Program-made: the position numbers and the translations under genes
Source: Phycisphaerae bacterium
GTDB lineage: Bacteria; Planctomycetota; Phycisphaerae; Phycisphaerales; SM1A02
Assembly (NCBI GenBank): GCA_002683195.1
Contig: NYSW01000050.1
Span: 39,828-46,508, forward strand
Length of the DNA: 6,681 nucleotides
Direction: 5' to 3'
Notes under the pieces: model-generated
Told to the model about the DNA's origin: nothing
Database searches by the model: none
What the model saw: the letters and a program-made list of their open reading frames with translations, nothing else
Shown here: in pieces, positions 1-4,606 of the stretch
Position numbering within the stretch: the first letter of the stretch is position 1
Layout: every line of letters starts with the position of its first letter

Positions 1-437
1 TCGTCGATCGCGGAGAGTTCTTCGGCGAAGACGCGAAACAGGGGCTTGCCGGTGATCGGCGTCGCGGGGAAGGTGCCCTTGGGGCCTTTCCAACCGAGCC
101 GTGTGCCTTGGCCACCGGCGACGGTGAAGGCGGCCACGCCTCCGGCTCGGATCAGTTCTTCGCCCGCGGCGCGATGGGCTTCCTCGTTCTCGGGTCGTCG
201 TGGCACCACCGGTGCGGGTTCGATGGAGGCAGTCGTCGGGTTCGCGCCGGCAGGGTCGGCATCACCGGCGATCAGGGTGGCCATTTCGTCGAAGTCGATC
301 GACGTCACCTGGTCGATGAATCGAGTCACCGCCGCAGCGTCGGCGGGATCAAGGCCTTCGGCGAGGTGTGACTGGTCGTATCGCTGGAGAACGGCAAGGG
401 CGTCCTCGAGCCGGTGGGTGTTGGGCTCGTTCTGCAT
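1..437 (-). CDS. UDPGP-family UDP-sugar pyrophosphorylase (partial, N-terminal 145 residues)
   Basis: The reverse strand reads open from an ATG at 437 to the window edge, giving the first 145 residues; the C-terminal part is outside. Residues about 107-121 carry the nucleotide-binding signature AGGQGTRLG followed by GPKG. This is diagnostic of the UDPGP family (UDP-N-acetylglucosamine/UDP-glucose pyrophosphorylases), whose members join UTP and a sugar 1-phosphate into a UDP-sugar plus pyrophosphate in the cytoplasm. The roughly 100 residues before it form a family-typical helical N-terminal region. The exact sugar (GlcNAc-1-P, Glc-1-P or another) cannot be told from this part, so no symbol is given. 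The start at 437 is preferred over an in-frame ATG at 461 because AGGAG lies 5 nt before it. The gene follows phoU with a 38-bp gap (14 bp if it starts at 461), so co-transcription is likely. It has the style of the eukaryotic UAP1 enzyme rather than bacterial GlmU or GalU. Confidence 0.86.
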   Translation of the reverse strand, partial: MQNEPNTHRLEDALAVLQRYDQSHLAEGLDPADAAAVTRFIDQVTSIDFDEMATLIAGDADPAGANPTTASIEPAPVVPRRPENEEAHRAAGEELIRAGGVAAFTVAGGQGTRLGWKGPKGTFPATPITGKPLFRVFAEELSAID

Positions 438-442
438 GATTT

Positions 443-447
443 CTCCT
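443..447 (-). promoter_or_regulatory. Shine-Dalgarno sequence of the UDPGP gene
   Basis: AGGAG on the minus strand lies 5 nt before the ATG at 437. It decides the start in favour of 437 over the in-frame ATG at 461. It is the clearest ribosome binding site in the window; most other genes here lack one this good. Confidence 0.65.
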
Positions 448-475
448 GGTTCCTGCGTCATTGGACGTCGTGGTC

Positions 476-1177
476 TCAGCCGTCGACGTCGGGGCTCTGC
501 GGTTCCGTCCAACCCTCGGTCTCGTGCCGGACGATCTTGCCGGTCTCGAGGTAGATGACCTGCTCGCAGATGTTGGTGCAGTGATCGGCGATGCGTTCCA
601 TCGACTTGGTGACGCCGAGCACTCGGAAGGCGCCGTCGACCGCGAGATCCCCTCGGGCCACCCGGTCCTGGGTGTGCCGCAGGATCTCCTGATTGAATCG
701 CGTCACCGTGTCGTCGAAGGCCAGCACGCGTCTTGCCAGTTCCGCATCCTGCTTGGCGAGGGATCGGTTGGCATCGCGGAGCATGCCGATGATGCTGTTG
801 GCCATCACCCGGAACGTGTCGGGAAGATTCGACTTCTGGCGTCGGGGGTCGAGCGTGGCCTCGGCGATGCCGTTGGCATCATCACCGATCCGCTCGTATT
901 CGTTGTTGATCTTCACGATCGTGAGCACGGAGCGGATCGCATACTCGTCGGTCTGGCCCATGCCGAGAAGGGGAATGGATCGCCGTTCGATCTCCACATC
1001 GATTCGATCGACCTCCTGCTCGATGGCGACGACCTCTCGTGCCAGGTCGGGATCATGGTCGAAGTAGGCGTCGACGGCTCGGGTGATCTGGCCGAGCACT
1101 CGCTCACCTTGGGCCACGATCTCCTCACGGAGTCGGTCGAGGCGAGAATGGAAATCGGAGTCGCTCACGGGGGGCAC
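476..1177 (-). CDS. phoU: PhoU-family phosphate signalling protein
   Basis: A 233-residue all-helical protein, the usual length for PhoU, a cytoplasmic dimer of two three-helix bundles that damps PhoR-PhoB signalling and modulates Pst phosphate transport. Both repeats carry the metal-binding E-x-x-x-D motif: ERIGD at residues 95-99 and ERIAD at 194-198. The second repeat matches the family closely (ERIADHCTNICEQVIYLETG, then RH). In the first repeat the usual PxAxDLR segment before the metal site is altered to TDEYAIRSVLT (76-86). The start is GTG at 1177; a second in-frame GTG at 1168 would remove only three residues, and neither has a convincing ribosome binding site. The UDPGP-type gene follows 38 bp downstream. 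No pst or phoBR genes are visible, so partners are unknown from this window; polyphosphate kinase lies about 3.4 kb away. Family assignment is firm; a link to Pst control is known for the family but only inferred here. Confidence 0.93.
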   Translation of the reverse strand: MPPVSDSDFHSRLDRLREEIVAQGERVLGQITRAVDAYFDHDPDLAREVVAIEQEVDRIDVEIERRSIPLLGMGQTDEYAIRSVLTIVKINNEYERIGDDANGIAEATLDPRRQKSNLPDTFRVMANSIIGMLRDANRSLAKQDAELARRVLAFDDTVTRFNQEILRHTQDRVARGDLAVDGAFRVLGVTKSMERIADHCTNICEQVIYLETGKIVRHETEGWTEPQSPDVDG

Positions 1178-1183
1178 TCATCG

Positions 1184-1199
1184 GGCCACCGGGGTGGCC
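1184..1199. repeat. GC-rich palindrome in the phoU leader
   Basis: GGCCACC, two G bases, then GGTGGCC form a 7-bp inverted repeat (or a 6-bp stem with a 4-nt loop). It lies 6 bp upstream of the phoU GTG start and downstream of the predicted phoU -10 box, so the phoU mRNA would carry it as a hairpin next to the start codon. It could instead be a protein-binding operator. The repeat is seen directly; any regulatory role is inference. Confidence 0.45.
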
Positions 1200-1214
1200 A
1201 GGGGGGAGGCGCGA

Positions 1215-1220
1215 AGTATA
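1215..1220 (-). promoter_or_regulatory. Possible -10 box for phoU
   Basis: TATACT on the minus strand differs from the sigma-70 -10 consensus at one position and stands out in a GC-rich region. It would start transcription near 1208, giving a leader of about 30 nt before the phoU GTG. No good -35 box is seen at the normal 17-bp spacing, so this is a tentative call. Confidence 0.4.
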
Positions 1221-1284
1221 CGAGCGGAACCGGACTCGACGGGTGGCTTTTCGACGGATTGGACGGAGGAGGGCCGCGTCCGGG

Positions 1285-1290
1285 TAGCAT
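1285..1290 (+). promoter_or_regulatory. Possible -10 box of pdxJ, leaderless spacing
   Basis: TAGCAT (TAnnnT type) ends 6 nt before the pdxJ ATG at 1297. If used, transcription would begin at or next to the start codon, giving a leaderless mRNA. A TTGGAC at 1259-1264 resembles a -35 box, but its 20-bp spacing is long. The surrounding GGTAGCATCG is nearly repeated before the pterin-synthase gene at 4099-4108. Confidence 0.35.
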
Positions 1291-1296
1291 CGGGTC

Positions 1297-2076
1297 ATGA
1301 TTGAACTCGGCGTGAACATCGATCACGTGGCCACCGTCCGGCAGGCCAGGCAGACCTGGGAGCCAGACCCGGTCTGGGCGGCCGTGGAGGCGCATCTGGG
1401 TGGGGCGGACGGTATCACCGTCCATCTCCGCGAAGATCGGCGGCATATTCAGGATGAAGACCTCCGTCGGCTCGAAGAGCTGGTGCAGATCAAACTCAAC
1501 CTGGAGATGGCGGCGACCGACGAGATGGTCGCGATTGCGATCAAGACCCGGCCTCAGATCGTGATGCTGGTCCCCGAGGGCCGGCACGAGGTGACCACCG
1601 AGGGTGGGCTCGACGTCGCGGGTGCGGCCGATCGAATGAAGTCCGTGGTGCGAAGCCTTTCCGGCGAAGGCATCCCGGTTTCCGCTTTCATCGATCCGGA
1701 TCCTCGGCAGGTCGAGGCCGCCGCGGACTGTGGATTCGCCGTCTGTGAGGTCCACACGGGTCCCTATGCCCACGCCTTCCACGCCCACGGTCGGGATGCC
1801 GAAGCCCCGGAGGTGACCAAGGCGCTCGAAGGGGTGGCCGAGACCGGGCGTTCGATCGTGGCGGCGGGCATGCGATTCAATGCCGGTCATGCCCTCAATT
1901 ACTTCAACGTGCAGCCGATCGCGGCTCTTCCGAACATCCGGGAACTCCACATCGGCCACGCGATCGTGAGCCGGGCGGTCTTCACTGGCATCCGGGAAGC
2001 GGTCCGTGAAATGAAGCGACTTCTTCGCGAAGCAGCCCAGAACACCGCCGGTAGATCCGGCGAAGGAACGACATGA
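1297..2076 (+). CDS. pdxJ: Pyridoxine 5'-phosphate synthase PdxJ
   Basis: A 259-residue protein that matches PdxJ throughout. This cytoplasmic TIM-barrel enzyme condenses 3-amino-1-hydroxyacetone 1-phosphate with 1-deoxyxylulose 5-phosphate to pyridoxine 5'-phosphate, the ring-closing step of the DXP-dependent vitamin B6 pathway. Visible motifs in order are LGVNIDHVATVRQAR (4-18), DGITVHLREDRRHI (38-51) with catalytic His43, NLEMA (68-72) with catalytic Glu70, LVPE (90-93), SAFIDPD (128-134), EVHTGPYA (150-157), AGHALNYFNV (195-204) with catalytic His197, and ELHIGHAIVSRAVF (215-228). The length is slightly above the usual 240 or so because of a polar C-terminal tail. The ATG at 1297 sits directly before the conserved N-terminus and has no Shine-Dalgarno sequence; a -10-like box lies 6 nt upstream. 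The stop overlaps the start of the Nudix gene (ATGA), so the two are probably translationally coupled. Confidence 0.97.
   Translation: MIELGVNIDHVATVRQARQTWEPDPVWAAVEAHLGGADGITVHLREDRRHIQDEDLRRLEELVQIKLNLEMAATDEMVAIAIKTRPQIVMLVPEGRHEVTTEGGLDVAGAADRMKSVVRSLSGEGIPVSAFIDPDPRQVEAAADCGFAVCEVHTGPYAHAFHAHGRDAEAPEVTKALEGVAETGRSIVAAGMRFNAGHALNYFNVQPIAALPNIRELHIGHAIVSRAVFTGIREAVREMKRLLREAAQNTAGRSGEGTT
2062..2067 (+). promoter_or_regulatory. Shine-Dalgarno sequence of the Nudix gene inside pdxJ
   Basis: GAAGGA ends 5 nt before the ATG at 2073 and lies within the last codons of pdxJ. It supports the Nudix start and a coupled two-gene operon. Confidence 0.5.
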
Positions 2077-2621
2077 GCGACCTCAATGATCCTCGGTACG
2101 AACCCACCAAACTGCCCTACCGCATGGCGGTGTTGTGCTATCTCTGGACTGAGGATGATCGCCTTCTGATGCTCCACCGCGTGAAGCATCCGAATCCGGG
2201 GCGATATTCCCCGATCGGCGGGAAGATGGAGATCTCGGAAGGCGAGACGCCCCATGAGTGCGCTCTCCGCGAGATTCACGAGGAAGCGGGGATCGAGATC
2301 CCTGAAGATCAGATCCGCATGACGGCCCTGGTGGCGGAAAAGGCCTACCAGGATGAGATGCACTGGATGTTGTTCTGCTTCGAAGTGACCCGGCGGATCG
2401 ATCCGGCCGAACTCCCGCGAACGGAATTCGAGGAGGGCACCCTGGAGTGGGTCCCGGTGGAGGAGGTCGAGAGTCGCCGTCTCCCCGAAACCGATTCGAA
2501 GATCCTCTGGCCGCTCCTCAAGCCGAGGCGGCATCAACCGGGATTCCTGATGGTCGAAATCGACTGTGGTGGCCCGGAACTCACCTGGAAGGTGGTCGAA
2601 GACACCACCGCTGCCGGCTGA
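2073..2621 (+). CDS. Nudix hydrolase, MutT-like
   Basis: A 182-residue protein with a Nudix box at residues 50-74: GGK from 49, then GETPHECA, then REIHEEAGI (66-74). The metal-binding REUxEExG core is intact. Such enzymes use Mg2+ to hydrolyse a nucleoside diphosphate linked to another group, for example oxidised dNTPs or nucleotide-sugar derivatives; the true substrate is not evident. Compared with the canonical G-x5-E-x7-REUxEExGU pattern, the first spacer is two residues longer (G-x7-E), from an extra ISE-type loop. An N-terminal beta strand (18-25) and LLMLHRVKHPNPGRYSPIGG (31-50) fit the MutT-like substrate-pocket layout. The C-terminal 40 residues (from about 142) extend past the minimal fold. 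The ATG overlaps the pdxJ stop (ATGA) and has a Shine-Dalgarno sequence. It may be a housecleaning enzyme that is merely co-transcribed; a role in B6 metabolism is not supported by its sequence. Confidence 0.9.
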   Translation: MSDLNDPRYEPTKLPYRMAVLCYLWTEDDRLLMLHRVKHPNPGRYSPIGGKMEISEGETPHECALREIHEEAGIEIPEDQIRMTALVAEKAYQDEMHWMLFCFEVTRRIDPAELPRTEFEEGTLEWVPVEEVESRRLPETDSKILWPLLKPRRHQPGFLMVEIDCGGPELTWKVVEDTTAAG

Positions 2622-2634
2622 ATCGATCTTCGAT
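2622..2634. terminator. Small inverted repeat between convergent genes
   Basis: ATCGA, TCT, TCGAT forms a 5-bp stem with a 3-nt loop in the 12-bp gap between the Nudix stop and the glmM-like stop, reaching 1 base into the latter. Its position suits a bidirectional transcript end, but the stem is short and has no T-run, so it is a weak candidate. Confidence 0.2.
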
Positions 2635-4034
2635 CAACCGATGCCGGCGACCCTGGCCGCCTCATCCGCGATGGCCTCGACCGCGGCGAGGTCCGGCGCC
2701 TCCGCGATCAGTCGGATGATCGGCTCGGTGTTGCTCGGGCGGACGTGCACCCAGCGATCCCCGATGTCCACGCGGACCCCGTCCGAATCGTTCACCATCC
2801 CGTCCTTCCAGTGATCGCGGACTCGATCGAGGATTCCGTCGACCGCTTCCCTGCCACCGATCGCGGTCAGATCCCACTTTCGCTTGATCATGGCGTACTT
2901 CGGCAGGGCATCGACGATCTCGGAGAGCGTGCGTTCCTCGGGGTCCGTGGCGAGGAGCTCGAGCACCAGAGCCATGGTGGAGAGGGAGTCCCGGATGAAG
3001 CAGACTTCCGGCACGATCACGCCGCCGTTTCCTTCACCGCCGATGAATCCGCCGCTGGCGCGAATTCCCTGCACCACGTTCGCCTCACCGACGGCGGTGC
3101 GAATCACGCTGGCCCCTTCGAAGCCGGCGCAGACATCGTCGATCATGCGACTGGTGGAGAGATTGGCCGCGACCGGACCGCCGCCGCGTCGTTGCATCAT
3201 GCGGAGGGCGGCGAGGACGAGGGTGTATTCCTCGCCGATGTAGCGGCCGTTCTCGTCCACGATCGCCAGGCGATCCGCGTCGGGATCCTGGGCGAAGCCG
3301 ACCACGGCGTTGGGGTCGTCCCGGGTTGCGGCTGCAAGCTCCACCAGATTGGCTTCGGTCGGTTCCGGGGTGTGTGGGAAGATGCCGGTCGGTTCGCCGT
3401 GCAGATGGTTCACATCACAACCCAGAGCCTCCAGTTGCTGTCGACCGGCCACGCAGCCGGAGGCTGCGACGGAGTCGAGCACCACCCGGAACCGGCGTTT
3501 GCGAATCACCTTGGTATCGACCAGCGCCGTCGACTTCTCGACGTGCAGACCCGGTGCGTCGTCACGGTGTGAAACCGTCCCGCAGTCCGCGCCCTCCGAC
3601 CAGTCGATGCGATTCTCCCGGAAACGGGCGATGATTCGATCCGCGATCGATGCCGGCGGGGCAAGTCCGTCGGAGTCGAGGCACTTGAGCCCGTTCCAGG
3701 CGATCGGGTTGTGGCTGGCGGTGGCGTTGATTCCGCCGTCGCATCCAAGGTCTCGAATCATCACGCCGACGGTGGGGGTGGTGGTGACCCCGAGGGAGAT
3801 CACTTCACACCCGGTGGCGGAGAGTCCGGCGATCGCCGCCGAGGAGACCATGCCGCCGGAACGACGTCCGTCATGTCCGACCACGAGTCGCGGCGGTCGA
3901 TCGGTGATCGTCTCGCGAAGCATCGACCCGAAGGCTGCAGCGAACCGAGCGACGGTTTCCGGGGTCATCGAAGTACCGACGATGCCACGGGCACCGGAGA
4001 TCGAGAGCATCAGGGGGGCATCATTGCTGGACAC
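2634..4034 (-). CDS. glmM: Phosphoglucosamine mutase / phosphohexomutase (GlmM-like)
   Basis: A 466-residue alpha-D-phosphohexomutase. These cytoplasmic enzymes interconvert sugar 6- and 1-phosphates; GlmM makes glucosamine 1-phosphate for UDP-GlcNAc and peptidoglycan precursors. The four domains show SISGARGIVG (11-20), the phosphoserine loop TASHNP (105-110) with catalytic Ser107, the metal loop DPDADR (250-255), the sugar-specificity loop GGEGNGG (332-338) and the phosphate-binding RPSNTEP (432-438). DPDADR and RPSNTEP differ from the common bacterial DGDADR and RxSGTEP and resemble archaeal and Bacteroidetes phosphoglucosamine mutases. A phosphomannomutase or phosphoglucomutase role is therefore possible, and the symbol is tentative. 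The start chosen is GTG at 4034, with GGA about 8 nt upstream; an in-frame ATG at 4010 would remove eight residues and has no ribosome binding site. The frame stays open upstream to beyond 4376, but that part overlaps the divergent pterin-synthase gene and has no family similarity. The gene converges on the Nudix gene. Confidence 0.9.
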   Translation of the reverse strand: MSSNDAPLMLSISGARGIVGTSMTPETVARFAAAFGSMLRETITDRPPRLVVGHDGRRSGGMVSSAAIAGLSATGCEVISLGVTTTPTVGVMIRDLGCDGGINATASHNPIAWNGLKCLDSDGLAPPASIADRIIARFRENRIDWSEGADCGTVSHRDDAPGLHVEKSTALVDTKVIRKRRFRVVLDSVAASGCVAGRQQLEALGCDVNHLHGEPTGIFPHTPEPTEANLVELAAATRDDPNAVVGFAQDPDADRLAIVDENGRYIGEEYTLVLAALRMMQRRGGGPVAANLSTSRMIDDVCAGFEGASVIRTAVGEANVVQGIRASGGFIGGEGNGGVIVPEVCFIRDSLSTMALVLELLATDPEERTLSEIVDALPKYAMIKRKWDLTAIGGREAVDGILDRVRDHWKDGMVNDSDGVRVDIGDRWVHVRPSNTEPIIRLIAEAPDLAAVEAIADEAARVAGIG

Positions 4035-4099
4035 GTCGGGATTCCGCTTCGGGGTCGGGAGTGATCGTTGAGAGATCGGTTGAAAGGTGGCTGGATCGG

Positions 4100-4106
4100 T
4101 AGTATC
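4100..4106. promoter_or_regulatory. Shared -10-like element in the divergent glmM/PTPS region
   Basis: TAGTATC reads as TAGTAT on the plus strand (4100-4105, ending 7 nt before the PTPS ATG at 4113) and as GATACT on the minus strand (4106-4101, about 66 nt before the glmM-like GTG). The minus-strand box also has TG one base upstream (TGCGATACT), an extended -10 pattern. One short element could thus serve two divergent promoters that exclude each other. No -35 box at standard spacing is convincing on either strand, so this is tentative. Confidence 0.35.
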
Positions 4107-4112
4107 GCATTC

Positions 4113-4490
4113 ATGTACGAAATCGAAGTGAACCATCAATTCTCCGCCGCCCATCAAATCTCGGTGGGGGGGGTCATGGAGGAACTCCACGGTCACGATT
4201 GGCGGGTCACCGTGGTGGTCGCCGGGCCTGATCTGGATTCGGAGGATCTCCTGTTGGATTTCCACGCCTTGGAAAAGGCTGTTCACTCGGCGGTCGCCCC
4301 CTTTTCCGGACGCACCATGAATGGAATCCCGCCCTTCGATCAGGTCCAGCCATCGGCGGAGCGGGTCGCCGAGCATGTCGGTTCCATCGTCATTTCGGCG
4401 GTTCCTGGCGGTTGTCGGCTCGTATCGGTCGCGGTCAAGGAAGCGCCAGGGTGCATCGCCCGTTGGATTCCGAGCGATCCGACGCGATGA
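4113..4490 (+). CDS. 6-pyruvoyl-tetrahydropterin synthase / QueD superfamily protein, PTPS-III-like
   Basis: A 125-residue protein of the COG0720 T-fold family, normal length. The three zinc-binding histidines are visible: FSAAH (His14) and HGH (His26, His28). A DF pair (49-50), a PSAE in place of the usual PTxE (80-83) and the pterin-anchoring Glu110 in VKEAPGCIARW also match. There is no cysteine between FSAAH and HGH. Glu23 instead forms the ExxHGH motif that marks PTPS-III enzymes, which convert dihydroneopterin triphosphate to 6-hydroxymethyldihydropterin for folate synthesis and replace FolB. It should therefore not be called QueD. Unusually, the LDHxxLN motif with the catalytic Asp and His is replaced by FSGRTMN (64-70), so activity is uncertain. 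The ATG at 4113 is chosen over an in-frame TTG at 4068 because the family N-terminus begins there. No ribosome binding site is present, and a -10-like box lies 7 nt upstream. A run of eight G bases (4166-4173) lies between the first zinc histidine and HGH. Confidence 0.88.
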   Translation: MYEIEVNHQFSAAHQISVGGVMEELHGHDWRVTVVVAGPDLDSEDLLLDFHALEKAVHSAVAPFSGRTMNGIPPFDQVQPSAERVAEHVGSIVISAVPGGCRLVSVAVKEAPGCIARWIPSDPTR

Positions 4491-4500
4491 GCGCGGTTTC

Positions 4501-4528
4501 GTGACCTTTTCGACTCCGAATCGGTCAC
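4501..4528 (+). terminator. Imperfect hairpin between the PTPS gene and ppk1
   Basis: GTGACC pairs with GGTCAC (6 bp), followed by a 2x2 internal mismatch and then TTCG/CGAA (4 bp) around the loop ACTC. It begins 10 bp after the PTPS stop, which suits a transcript end, but ACAATAGGG rather than a T-run follows. It could instead be an operator or part of the ppk1 promoter, since CACAAT at 4526-4531 resembles a -10 box. The structure is seen directly; its function is uncertain. The rest of the 116-bp gap shows only a pyrimidine-rich stretch near 4569-4581. Confidence 0.35.
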
Positions 4529-4606
4529 AATAGGGGGTCGTTCGGGCGAGAAGCCGTTCACGCCCCGATTCCTCCTCCTTTGATCGCCCACGCCCGACGC
4601 CTTTTC

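Noticed and set aside
461..1300. Long plus-strand open frame of 279 codons opposite phoU
   Set aside because: It lies antisense to a clear PhoU gene, has no recognisable domain and is rich in residues produced by reading GC-biased codons on the wrong strand.
1165..1959. Minus-strand open frame of 264 codons opposite pdxJ
   Set aside because: PdxJ motifs are complete on the plus strand; the antisense product is His/Gly/Asp-rich without family features, typical of a GC-rich shadow frame.
2745..3572. Plus-strand open frame of 275 codons opposite the mutase gene
   Set aside because: The minus strand carries all four mutase signature loops in order; this frame has no coherent motif or ribosome binding site.
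4068..4112. Fifteen-codon N-terminal extension of the PTPS gene from a TTG
   Set aside because: Family proteins begin near the ATG at 4113, and the extension spans the likely promoter element.
4035..4376. Upstream extension of the mutase frame
   Set aside because: The extra 114 codons overlap the divergent PTPS gene and resemble nothing in the mutase family, whose N-terminus begins right after the GTG at 4034.
4113..4490. Annotation as QueD (queuosine pathway)
   Set aside because: QueD needs the CxxxHGH cysteine and the Asp-His pair; both are absent, and no other queuosine gene is in the window.
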